Part shown: piece by piece, positions 16,734-24,723 of the stretch
How positions within the stretch are numbered: the first letter of the stretch is position 1
Layout: every line of letters begins with the position of its first letter
Source: Sediminicoccus rosea
GTDB lineage: Bacteria; Pseudomonadota; Alphaproteobacteria; Acetobacterales; Acetobacteraceae
Length of the DNA: 64,000 bases
Assembly (NCBI RefSeq): GCF_033547095.1
Contig: NZ_CP137852.1
Coordinates: forward strand, 3,155,501 to 3,219,500
Direction: 5' to 3'
The notes under the pieces: generated by a model
What the model saw: only the letters and a program-made list of their open reading frames with translations
Told to the model about the DNA's origin: nothing
The model's database searches: none
Translations under genes and position numbers: made by a program

Positions 16734-17476
16734 GCACGACGCGGCGTGCGCTGCCCCTGCTGCTGGCCCCGCTGGTCGCCCCCCTGGTCGCCCCGCTTCT
16801 GGCCGGCTGCACCGGGCACGAGATCACCGCCAGCCCGCGCGGCGCGGAGCGCTTCCTGCCCTGGGACGACACGGCGCCCGAGTACCGCATCGCGGCCGGC
16901 GACCGGCTGCGCGTGCAATACCTGCTGACGCCCGAACTCAACGAGACGGCGCTGGTCGCCCCCGACGGCCAGGTGGCGCTGCGCGCCGCGGGCCGCGTGA
17001 ACGTGGCCGGCCGCAGCCTCTCGGAGGCCGAGGCCGCGATCACCCAGGCCTCGCGCCGCTACCTCACGAATCCGGTGGTGACGCTCGGCATCGAGGAGGC
17101 GGCGGGCTCCGTCGTGCTGGTGGGCGGCATGGTCCGCAACCCGGGCCAGCACCCGCTGCCCGCGCGGCGCGGCGCGCTGGAGGCGGTGATCCGCGCCGGC
17201 GGCTTCACCGACGAGGCGCGGCTGAACGAGGTGGTGCTGATCCGCCGCGGCCCGGGGGACCTGCCCATGCTGCGCACGCTCGACCTGCGCGGCTTCGTCT
17301 CCGGCACCGTGCCGGAGGACGTGCCGCTGGCGGCGGGGGACATCGTCTATGTCCCGCGCTCGCGCATCGCGGAGGTGAACCTCTGGATCGACCAGTATGT
17401 GAACCGGCTGATCCCCTTCTCGCGCTCCTTCTCCTACTCGATCAACCGCATTCCCACGGTGGGCGGGACGATCTGA
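16730..17476 (+). CDS. Outer-membrane polysaccharide export lipoprotein (Wza/GumB-like OPX)
   Basis: A 248-residue lipoprotein with signal peptide and lipobox LLAGC (Cys about residue 27). The Poly_export domain begins at EYRIAAGDRLRVQYLL and is followed by an SLBB-type domain (VVLVGGMVRNPGQHPLPARRGALEAVIRAGGF). The length is near that of GumB rather than Wza, so the C-terminal outer-membrane helix of Wza is probably absent or replaced. OPX proteins form the exit channel with the co-polymerase. The gene overlaps the co-polymerase by 4 nt and the polymerase start by 1 nt, so the three are one translational unit. Confidence 0.88.
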   Translation: MSTTRRALPLLLAPLVAPLVAPLLAGCTGHEITASPRGAERFLPWDDTAPEYRIAAGDRLRVQYLLTPELNETALVAPDGQVALRAAGRVNVAGRSLSEAEAAITQASRRYLTNPVVTLGIEEAAGSVVLVGGMVRNPGQHPLPARRGALEAVIRAGGFTDEARLNEVVLIRRGPGDLPMLRTLDLRGFVSGTVPEDVPLAAGDIVYVPRSRIAEVNLWIDQYVNRLIPFSRSFSYSINRIPTVGGTI

Positions 17477-18771
17477 TGCGGCGCGTGGTGCTGCCGCCCG
17501 GTGTGGCGCCGGTCCCGCCGCCCGCCACCCTGCCCGCCTTCGCCACCGTCGGGCCGGCCGTCCAGGCCGTGCTCGCCGCCTGCGCGGTGTTCCTCTACTC
17601 CGGCGCCAAGATCCAGTTCGGCAGCAGCTTCGCCGCGGCCGACCTCGGCGCGGTGGACCCGCTGAACCGCGCGCTTCAGCTCCTGCTGCTGGGCGGCTGC
17701 GGGCTGCTGGCGCTCTTTACCGGCTGGCGGGCCGCGCGGGTCGGCGTGCGGCTCTGGCCCTTCCTGCTGGTGCTGGCGCTGATCATCGCCTCGGCCGCCT
17801 GGTCGCAATCGAGCGGGCACACCATCCGCCGCTCCCTGGCCCTCATGGCGCTGGTGGCCTTCGTGGTCGCGACCGGGTCGCTCCTCGGCATCGGGCGGTT
17901 CTTCCGCATCCTGATGGGCGTGATGGCGGTGCTCATCCTCGCCTCCCTGGCCGAGGCCGCCCTCCGTCCCTCGATCGGCTTCGACACGGGGGATTATTCC
18001 AACGCCATCCGCGGCGTCTTCCCGCAGAAGAACGTGACGGGCATGGCGCTGCTCTTCACCGCGCTCGCGCTCTCCTTCCTGGTGCTGGAGCGCGGGCGCC
18101 TCCGCTGGACCGATGGCGCCTGGCTCGCCGTGCTGCTCGTGATGCTGGTGCTGGCGCGCTCCACCACCTCGCTGCTGCTGACGATGGTGGTGGCGGGCCT
18201 CACCCTGCTGGTGCTCTGGGCGGCACGCGGCGGGCTGTGGGGGGCGGTGGCGGCGCTGGTGGCGGCGGTGGGCGTGGCCGCGGGGCTCGTCGTCTTCGCC
18301 GGGATCGGGATGGAGGGGCTGTTCGACCTGATCGGCAAGGATTCCTCGCTGACCGGGCGCACCTTCATCTGGGATGGCACGTGGCAGATCATCGCCGGGC
18401 GGCCGCTGCTGGGGCATGGCTATGCCGCCTTCTGGCTGGAGAATTCGCGCAACGTCCGCAGCCTCGCCGAGCTGGTGGCGTGGGAGGTGCCCAACGCCCA
18501 TAGCGGCTACCTGGAGGTGCTGCTGCAGCTCGGCTGGGTCGGGCTGGTGCTGGTGTGGCTGATGGGGGTGGCCACCCTCGTGCTCGCGCTGCGCGCGATG
18601 CTGCGCGGCCAGGTGGGGCTGGCGCTGTGGTCGCTGCTGGTGCTGGGCGTGGTGGGCATCCTGAACCGGACGGAATCCGTGCTGCTGAACCCGGATTTCC
18701 CCATGCTGTTCTGGCTGCTGGCGCTGGTGGCGCTGGGCGGGGTGCCGCCGCGGCGTCCCGCGCCATCCTAG
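17476..18771 (+). CDS. O-antigen ligase/Wzy-type polymerase
   Basis: A 431-residue membrane protein with about 11-12 helices and a large periplasmic loop in the O-antigen ligase style. That loop contains SSLTGRTFIWDGTWQIIAGRPLLGHGYAAFW and NAHSGYLEVLLQLGWVGL, where the Arg, Gly and His pattern is typical of Wzy/WaaL proteins. Given co-polymerase and OPX partners directly upstream, polymerisation of the exported repeat unit is the likely role. The ATG shares one base with the upstream stop (TGATG). The stop lies in a short tandem duplication (see 18759-18804). Confidence 0.83.
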   Translation: MRRVVLPPGVAPVPPPATLPAFATVGPAVQAVLAACAVFLYSGAKIQFGSSFAAADLGAVDPLNRALQLLLLGGCGLLALFTGWRAARVGVRLWPFLLVLALIIASAAWSQSSGHTIRRSLALMALVAFVVATGSLLGIGRFFRILMGVMAVLILASLAEAALRPSIGFDTGDYSNAIRGVFPQKNVTGMALLFTALALSFLVLERGRLRWTDGAWLAVLLVMLVLARSTTSLLLTMVVAGLTLLVLWAARGGLWGAVAALVAAVGVAAGLVVFAGIGMEGLFDLIGKDSSLTGRTFIWDGTWQIIAGRPLLGHGYAAFWLENSRNVRSLAELVAWEVPNAHSGYLEVLLQLGWVGLVLVWLMGVATLVLALRAMLRGQVGLALWSLLVLGVVGILNRTESVLLNPDFPMLFWLLALVALGGVPPRRPAPS

Positions 18772-18804
18772 CGCGCTCCGCGCCATCCCCAGCGCGCTCC
18801 GCGC
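18759..18804. repeat. Imperfect 20/21-nt tandem duplication across the wzy-type stop codon
   Basis: CGCGCCATCC followed by 2-3 nt and GCGCGCTC occurs twice in tandem (18759-18778 and 18779-18799), followed by a partial third copy. Each unit contains the palindrome AGCGCGCT (18770-18777 and 18791-18798), so the pair can also fold into a hairpin. The TAG stop (18769-18771) sits in the first copy. Confidence 0.6.
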
Positions 18805-18964
18805 GGGGGGGGGCCGGCTGAGCGTTGCCGACAAAACTCGTCATTCGGGCGAGCGCACACAAGTGTAGAGAGTTTCGGAGGCGAACCCCGGCGAGCAATA
18901 GGGCGAACCGGAGGGGAAGATCATCGCGTCATGGTTGTGGTGTCGTCGAATTTCATGGATTGTC

Positions 18965-18993
18965 TTGCAAAAATATTAGTCTTGGATCATTAA
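18965..18993 (+). promoter_or_regulatory. Candidate sigma-70 promoter before the initiating transferase gene
   Basis: TTGCAA - 17 nt - CATTAA lies in the most AT-rich part of the 269-nt gap between the polymerase and the phosphoglycosyltransferase (18772-19040). Both hexamers are imperfect. A start near 19000 would favour the ATG at 19041 over the upstream in-frame GTG at 18996. Confidence 0.35.
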
Positions 18994-19040
18994 TAGTGAC
19001 ACCCGACGCTTCCCCCGGCTCCGGAGCTCCTTCGAACCGC

Positions 19041-20540
19041 ATGCTATCCCCCTACCCGCAACAGGATGCCGGCGCCGCAGCCGAGACGCAGCGCCCCTCT
19101 GCCCTGGCCGGCGCGCAGCCGGTCGCGGCCTTCACGCAGCTCGCCTCCCTGCTGGACCTGCTGGCCGTCCTGGTCGCGGGCCTGCTCTGGATGGACGCGC
19201 CGCTGGTCCGCCACGCCTTCACGCCGCTCGAGGCGCAGCTCATCGGCCTCGGCCTCGCGGCGTTCTGCTGGGCGGCGATGCTGGCGCTGACGCCGGCCAC
19301 GCTGGGCCGCCTGCTCGACATGCCCTGGGCGATCGCCGATGCGGCGCTGCTGCCGGGCGCCATCGGCGGCGCCGCGGCGCTGCTCGCCTTCCTCGTGGCC
19401 GATCACAGCCTCGCCATGGCGCTGCTGCTCTGGCCGGCGGCGGCGCTTTCCATCCTGCTGCCGCTGCGCATCCTGCTCTCCGGCCTCGCCATCCGCGGCG
19501 TGCGGGATGGCTGGCTGCGCCGCCGCATCGCCGTGGTCGGCGCCACCGACATGTCGGCCGAGCTGATCCACCGCCTGACCGATCCCGCGAACCCCGAGAT
19601 CCCGGACCTGGTCGGCATCTTCGACGATCGTGACGCCACGCGCCGGCCGCCCGAGGTGGGCGGCGTGGGCGTGCGCGGCGACATCGCGGAACTCTGCCAC
19701 CGCGCCCAGACCGAGCGGCTCGACCTCATCGTCATCGCGCTGCCCTTGAGCCGCGCCATGGACATCCTGCGCTCGGTGCAGCAGGTGCAGGCGCTGACGG
19801 CCGAGGTGGTGGTGCTGCTCGAGGGGCAGAACGCGGCGCCGCAGGGCACCCGCGTTTCCGTCATCGCAGGCTATCCGGTGCTGCAGCTGGTGCGCCAGCC
19901 GCTGCAGCCGGGCGCGGTGCTGGCCAAGGGTGCGCTGGATTATGTGGTGGCGGCGCTGGCCCTGCTGATGGTCTCGCCCATCCTGCTGACCGCGGCACTC
20001 GCCATCCGCCTGAGCGGGCCGGGCCCGGTGCTGTTCCGCCAGCCCCGCGTCGGCCGCAACGGGCGCATCTTCCACATCCTGAAGCTGCGCACCCTGCGCT
20101 GGGACCCGGCGGATGACGGGACGCGCGGCGTGGTGGCGAACGACAAGCGCGTGACGCCCATCGGCCACGTGCTGCGCGTGCTCTGCGTGGATGAGTTGCC
20201 GCAGCTCATCAACGTGCTGCGCGGCGAGATGAGCCTGGTGGGGCCGCGCCCGCATGTGGCGCATATGCTGGTGGCCGGCCGCCCGATCGAGGAGCTGGTG
20301 CCCGGCTATGGCGCGCGGCACCGCATGAAGCCCGGCATCACCGGCTGGGCGCAGGTGAACGGGCTTTCGGGCACCATGTCCGACGTGTCCATGGCGCGGA
20401 CCGTCATCGCGCATGACCTCGCCTATATCAGCGAGTGGTCGCTCTGGCTGGACCTGCGCATCCTGGCGCGCACGGCGGTGATCTCGCTCTTCGGGCGCAA
20501 CGCCTTCGACGTGCAGCTCAGGGAGTGGAAGGGGCTCTAG
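19041..20540 (+). CDS. Polyprenyl-phosphate sugar phosphotransferase (WcaJ-like initiating enzyme)
   Basis: A 499-residue polyprenyl glycosylphosphotransferase that loads the first sugar-1-phosphate onto undecaprenyl phosphate. Four or five N-terminal helices (about residues 25-150) precede a Rossmann-like CoA-binding-type domain (IAVVGATDMSAELI onwards). The catalytic C-terminal domain carries a membrane re-entrant helix, VLFRQPRVGRNG, LKLRTLRW, DELPQLINVLRGEMSLVGPRPH and KPGITGWAQVNGL. The Asp-Glu dyad of DELPQ is present. The motif usually reading KFRSM is altered to LRTLR. ATG 19041 is selected; GTG 18996 is an in-frame alternative. Confidence 0.88.
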   Translation: MLSPYPQQDAGAAAETQRPSALAGAQPVAAFTQLASLLDLLAVLVAGLLWMDAPLVRHAFTPLEAQLIGLGLAAFCWAAMLALTPATLGRLLDMPWAIADAALLPGAIGGAAALLAFLVADHSLAMALLLWPAAALSILLPLRILLSGLAIRGVRDGWLRRRIAVVGATDMSAELIHRLTDPANPEIPDLVGIFDDRDATRRPPEVGGVGVRGDIAELCHRAQTERLDLIVIALPLSRAMDILRSVQQVQALTAEVVVLLEGQNAAPQGTRVSVIAGYPVLQLVRQPLQPGAVLAKGALDYVVAALALLMVSPILLTAALAIRLSGPGPVLFRQPRVGRNGRIFHILKLRTLRWDPADDGTRGVVANDKRVTPIGHVLRVLCVDELPQLINVLRGEMSLVGPRPHVAHMLVAGRPIEELVPGYGARHRMKPGITGWAQVNGLSGTMSDVSMARTVIAHDLAYISEWSLWLDLRILARTAVISLFGRNAFDVQLREWKGL

Positions 20541-20554
20541 CCCCCGTCCCCACC

Positions 20555-21952
20555 CTAGACGTCGAGCCAGCGCAGGCCGCCGGGCGGCGGCGGGATGTCG
20601 GGGTTCTTCGTCATCATCCCCTCCCAGACGCGGCGCGTGACGCGCTGCGCCTCGGCCATCAGTGCCGCCTCGTCCAGCGCCAGCATCTTGCGGTCGCGCA
20701 GCAGGAACTCGCCATCCACCATCACGGAATGCACCGCGCCCGGGTGGCCGTAATGCACCACGCTGGAGACGAGGTTGATGATCGGGCGCAGGCTCGGCGT
20801 GTTGAGGTCGAGGATGGTGAGATCCGCCTTCTTGCCCGCCTCGATCGAGCCGATGAGCGCGCTGGCGCCGACCGAACGCGCGCCATTGCGCGTGACCCCA
20901 TCCAGCACCGCCTGAGGTGAGGGATTCACGCCCCCCTCGGTGGCCCGGCCGCGCCCGCCGCGATGGGTGATGAGGCCGATCTTCATGGCGTGGAACATGT
21001 CCTCCGTCATGTTGTCGGTGCCGAAGGCGATGTTCACGCCGGCATCCCGGATCAGGCCGAGCAGCGCCGTGTGCGGCCCGCGACGGGAGGAATTGGCCGG
21101 GCAATGCGCCATCTGCACGCCGCGGGCGGCGAGCAGTTCCACATCGGCTGGCGTGCAGAAGGTCCAATGCGCGCCGACCAGGTCGGGGCCGAGGAAACCC
21201 TCGCGGTCCAGATAGCCGGCGGGGGTGAGGCCGTCGCGCATCTTCGCCACCGCCTGCACCTCGTCCATGCTCTGGGCGAGGTGCACGGTGCGGGTGAGGC
21301 CGTATTTCGCAGCCAGCTCATTCAGCTTGTGCAGCATGGCGGGTGAGCAGTTGTCGGGCGCGTGGGCGGCGATCTGGAAGTTCACGCGGCCCTCGCCCCT
21401 GCCCTGCCAGGCCTCGATGCAGGCGATGGTGCGGTCGAGGAAGACGCGGCCGAATTCCTTGTCCTCGCTGTAGTCGCCCATGCGGATGCGCAGCGTGTTG
21501 ATGTCGGCGCAATTCTCGGAGAGCCAGAGGCGCAGGCCCGTCGCGGCCATCGCGTCGATGTAGTTGGGGACGTGGCGGAAGGGGTCCACCAGCGTGGTGC
21601 AGCCCGAGCGGATCGCCTCCAGGCAGCCCATGCTGACCATGACGGCGCGCTCCTCCGGCGTCATCTCGTAGCTGACGGGGGACATGTAGCCATAGACGGC
21701 ATTGCCGGCCCAATCCTCCACCGTGCCGCGCAGCACGGTGAGTGCCGTGTGGGTGTGGGCGTTGATGAAGCCGGGAAAGACGGCGAGGCCGCGGGCGGGG
21801 AAGCGCGGCAGGTCGGGGTGCTCGCGCTCCAGCGTGGCGCTGTCGCCCACCGCCGCGATGCGGTCGCCCTTGATGGCGATGGCGGCATGGTCGAGCAGGC
21901 GGCGCTCGTCATCCTGCGTGACCACGACCGTGTCGGTGATGAGCAGATCCAT
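20555..21952 (-). CDS. TRZ/ATZ-type metal-dependent amidohydrolase
   Basis: A 465-residue member of the amidohydrolase superfamily (cytosine deaminase/ATZ-TRZ branch). The metal ligands are visible: HTH in FINAHTHTAL (about residue 65), His in TVHLAQSMDE, a further His near LVGAHWTFC, and Asp in AFGTDNM. N- and C-terminal beta-sandwich strands flank the barrel, as is normal. Such enzymes deaminate or dechlorinate N-heterocycles or hydrolyse cyclic amides; the substrate is not predictable. ATG 21952 has GGGGAAA just upstream. It is divergent from the solute-binding protein gene with 70 nt between, suggesting joint regulation of uptake and breakdown. Confidence 0.82.
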   Translation of the reverse strand: MDLLITDTVVVTQDDERRLLDHAAIAIKGDRIAAVGDSATLEREHPDLPRFPARGLAVFPGFINAHTHTALTVLRGTVEDWAGNAVYGYMSPVSYEMTPEERAVMVSMGCLEAIRSGCTTLVDPFRHVPNYIDAMAATGLRLWLSENCADINTLRIRMGDYSEDKEFGRVFLDRTIACIEAWQGRGEGRVNFQIAAHAPDNCSPAMLHKLNELAAKYGLTRTVHLAQSMDEVQAVAKMRDGLTPAGYLDREGFLGPDLVGAHWTFCTPADVELLAARGVQMAHCPANSSRRGPHTALLGLIRDAGVNIAFGTDNMTEDMFHAMKIGLITHRGGRGRATEGGVNPSPQAVLDGVTRNGARSVGASALIGSIEAGKKADLTILDLNTPSLRPIINLVSSVVHYGHPGAVHSVMVDGEFLLRDRKMLALDEAALMAEAQRVTRRVWEGMMTKNPDIPPPPGGLRWLDV

Positions 21953-22022
21953 CGCTTTTCCCCATGGACTCACATCGCGTCACTCTTCCACAGTTGCGCC
22001 TCGATGCAAGCAGGAGAGTGGC

Positions 22023-23579
22023 ATGCGGCGTATCGCTCTGGCCCTCGCGTTCCTCGCGGCCCCGGTGGCGCGGGCGCAGGATGTGAACATCGCGGTGGGT
22101 GGCGCCTTCACCTCGCTCGATCCGCATTTCCACAACCTCACGCCCAACAGCGCGCTGACGCAGCACCTCTTCGACCGGCTGCTGGAGCCGGATGCGAACC
22201 TCCGCCCGCAGCCGGGACTGGCCGAGAGCTATCGCGCCCTCTCGCCCACCAGTTGGGAGTTCAAGCTGCGCCCGGGCATCCGCTTCCACGACGGCACGCC
22301 CTTCACGGCGGATGATGTCGCCTTCACCTTCGCGCGTGTGCCGAATGTGGCGGGCAGCCCGGCCAGCTACGCCTTCTTCACGCGGCCGGTGCGCGAGGTG
22401 GTGGTGGTGGATGCGCTGACGCTGCGCCTGGAGACGCATGCGCCGGCACCGCTCATCCCCGCCATGATGCAGGGCCTGCCCATGATCGGCCGCCGCCAGG
22501 GCGAGGGCATGACGACGAGCGACTACAACAGCGGGCGGGCCGCGATCGGCACCGGGCCCTATCGCCTCGTCTCCTATGCGCCGGGGGATCGCGCCGTCTT
22601 CGCGCGCAATGCCGACTGGTATGGCGGGCCGGTGACCTGGAACCGCGTCACCTATCGCTTCATCGGCAATGACAGCGCAAGGCTGGCCGCACTCAAGGCG
22701 GGGGACGTGGACCTGATCGACCAGGTGCCGACGCGCGACGTGGCGGATCTCGCGCGCGACGGGCGCCTGACCGTCTTCAGCACGCCGAGCCTGCGGAACA
22801 TCTACCTCTACCTCGATGGCTGGCGCGAGCAGACGCCGCATGTGACGGACCATCAGGGAAGGCCCCTGCCCAGCAACCCGCTGCGCGACGTGCGGGTGCG
22901 GCGCGCGCTGTCGCTCGCCATCAACCGCGCCGGCATGGTGGCGCAGGTGATGGATGGGCAGGCGGCGCCCTCCGGCCAGTTGCTGCCGGCGGGGGCGGTC
23001 GGGCATGATCCGGAATTGCGGCCTGACCCGCATGACCCCGAGCAGGCGCGGCGGCTCCTGGCCGAGGCGGGCTATCCGCAGGGCTTCACGGTCGCGCTGC
23101 ACGGCCCCAATGACCGCTACGTGAATGACGCGCAGATCCTGCAGGCCATCGCGCAGATGTGGGCGCGGATCGGCGTGCGGGTGCGGGTGGAGGCCCTGCC
23201 CTCCTCCGCCTATTTCAGCCGCACGGCGCGGGACGAGTTCAGCATCGGGCTGCTCGGCTGGGGCACCGGCACGGGCGAGCCGGACAGCCCGCTGGCGAAC
23301 CTGCTCGCCACCATCGATCCCTCGCGCGGGCGGGGCGCGAGCAACCGCTCGCGCTACTCCAACCCGCGCTTCGATGCCGCGCTGGACCGCGCCCTGGCCA
23401 CGCTCGATCTCGCCGAGCGCGAGGCGGTGTACCGGGAGGCGACGGGGATCGCGATCCGCGACCAGGCGATCATTCCCCTGCATCATCAGGTGAACATCTG
23501 GGCCGCGCGGCGCGGCTTCACCTATGCGCCGCGCAATGACGAGCGCACACTCGCGATGAGCCTGACAAGAGGCCCCTGA
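22023..23579 (+). CDS. Family 5 ABC transporter solute-binding protein (1)
   Basis: A 518-residue periplasmic binding protein of the DppA/OppA type. It has a leader MRRIALALAFLAAPVARA and family motifs such as SYRALSPTSWEFKLRPGIRFHDGTPFTADDVAF and the late YSNPRFDAALDRALAT. AGGAGA lies about 8 nt before the ATG at 22023. No permease follows directly; the nearest dipeptide-type permease operon is on the opposite strand at 25952-31356 and has its own binding protein. It is followed 14 nt later by a Rid-family gene, so co-transcription is likely. The ligand may be a peptide or a small N-heterocycle; this is inference from neighbours. Confidence 0.85.
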   Translation: MRRIALALAFLAAPVARAQDVNIAVGGAFTSLDPHFHNLTPNSALTQHLFDRLLEPDANLRPQPGLAESYRALSPTSWEFKLRPGIRFHDGTPFTADDVAFTFARVPNVAGSPASYAFFTRPVREVVVVDALTLRLETHAPAPLIPAMMQGLPMIGRRQGEGMTTSDYNSGRAAIGTGPYRLVSYAPGDRAVFARNADWYGGPVTWNRVTYRFIGNDSARLAALKAGDVDLIDQVPTRDVADLARDGRLTVFSTPSLRNIYLYLDGWREQTPHVTDHQGRPLPSNPLRDVRVRRALSLAINRAGMVAQVMDGQAAPSGQLLPAGAVGHDPELRPDPHDPEQARRLLAEAGYPQGFTVALHGPNDRYVNDAQILQAIAQMWARIGVRVRVEALPSSAYFSRTARDEFSIGLLGWGTGTGEPDSPLANLLATIDPSRGRGASNRSRYSNPRFDAALDRALATLDLAEREAVYREATGIAIRDQAIIPLHHQVNIWAARRGFTYAPRNDERTLAMSLTRGP

Positions 23580-23593
23580 GGAGAGCAGACAAG

Positions 23594-24010
23594 ATGGCGC
23601 ATCAACGCTTCCGCCGCTTCAACACCGGCATGTACTACAAGGACCATGACGTGAAGAATGAGATGTGCATGGCGGTGCGCGCCGGCAACATCATCTTCCT
23701 GCGTGGGCAGACCGGCTTCACCTTCGATGGCGGCTTCGTCGGCCATGGCGACGCCGCCGCCCAGGCCGACCAGGCGATGAAGAATGTGAAGGTGCTGCTG
23801 GAAGAGGCCGGCGCCAAGATGGAGCACATCTGCAAGATCACGACCTACATCACCGACCGCGCCTATCGCGAGAGCGTGTACCAGGTGATCGGGCGGCATC
23901 TGGGCACCATCGCGCCGGTCGGCACGGGGCTGATCGTGAACGGGCTCGCGCTGCCGGAGATGCTGGTGGAGATCGACATCGACGCCGTGATCCCGGATGG
24001 CGAAGGATGA
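23594..24010 (+). CDS. Rid-superfamily protein lacking the catalytic arginine
   Basis: A 138-residue single-domain member of the YjgF/YER057c/UK114 (Rid) superfamily. The core is visible as MAVRAGNIIFLRGQTGF, KITTYITDRAYRESVYQVIGRHLG and GTGLIVNGLALPEMLVEIDIDAV. In RidA the segment VARLP supplies the arginine (Arg105) that binds enamine/imine carboxylates. Here the aligned segment reads VNGLALP and has no Arg, so classical 2-aminoacrylate deaminase activity is not expected. Rid subfamilies without this Arg are known and are mostly of unknown function. The start has GAGGAGA upstream. Its stop overlaps the next Rid gene (ATGA). Confidence 0.82.
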   Translation: MAHQRFRRFNTGMYYKDHDVKNEMCMAVRAGNIIFLRGQTGFTFDGGFVGHGDAAAQADQAMKNVKVLLEEAGAKMEHICKITTYITDRAYRESVYQVIGRHLGTIAPVGTGLIVNGLALPEMLVEIDIDAVIPDGEG

Positions 24011-24723
24011 TCCATCTGGGCGGCATTTCGGCGGGCGACGTCGCGCCCTTCCATACCGCCGAGGCGGCGGCGCGCCAGGCCGAAGCGGTGTTCGACCGGC
24101 TGGAGGCCGAGATCTCGCGCCAGGGCGGCAAGCTGACCGACCTCTGCAAGATCACCATGCAGATCACCGACCGCGCGTACCGACAGGCGGTCTATGGCGT
24201 GATGGGCAAGCGGCTGATGGGTGTCAGGCCCGTCAGCACCGGCTTGATCGTGAAGGCGCTGCATGAGCCGGCGGCGCTGTTCCAGCTCGATGCCTTCGCG
24301 GTGCCGGGCGGGCCGCACCAGCGCATCCGCCCCTATCGCTCGACCAGCATGCCCTACGGGCTGGAGAAGCAGCCCTTCGAGGCGGAGTTCTGCATGGCCG
24401 TCGTCGCCGGCCAGCGCGTCTTCCTGCGCGGGCAGACGGGGCTGACGCTGGAGGGCGGCTTCTCGACCGTCGGCGATGCGGGCGGGCAGGCGCGCATCGC
24501 CATCGCCAATGTGCAGAAGCTGCTGGCCGATGCCGGCGCGACGCTCGCCGATGCGGCGCATGCGACCATCTACGTCACCGACCGCGCCTATATCGGGCCC
24601 GTGATGCGTGAGCTGCTGCCGCCGCTCTCGGCGCATCCGATCCCGCACACGCTCTTCGTCGTGAAGGGGCTGGCGGCGCCGGAGATCCTCATGGAGATCG
24701 ACGTCCATGCCTGTCTGGGATGA
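24007..24723 (+). CDS. Tandem two-domain Rid-superfamily protein
   Basis: A 238-residue protein made of two Rid-like units. The N-terminal unit (about 1-105) contains DLCKITMQITDRAYRQAVYGVMGKRL but lacks the first strands of the fold. The C-terminal unit (about 115-238) is complete (FCMAVVAGQRVFLRGQTGLTLEGG, ATIYVTDRAYIGPVMREL). Both units lack the catalytic Arg: VKALHEP in the first, VKGLAAP in the second. Rid proteins are usually trimers of 130-residue chains, so a fused pair implies a modified assembly. The start overlaps the preceding Rid stop by 4 nt and the end overlaps the imidazolonepropionase-like gene by 17 nt. Confidence 0.8.
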   Translation: MIHLGGISAGDVAPFHTAEAAARQAEAVFDRLEAEISRQGGKLTDLCKITMQITDRAYRQAVYGVMGKRLMGVRPVSTGLIVKALHEPAALFQLDAFAVPGGPHQRIRPYRSTSMPYGLEKQPFEAEFCMAVVAGQRVFLRGQTGLTLEGGFSTVGDAGGQARIAIANVQKLLADAGATLADAAHATIYVTDRAYIGPVMRELLPPLSAHPIPHTLFVVKGLAAPEILMEIDVHACLG

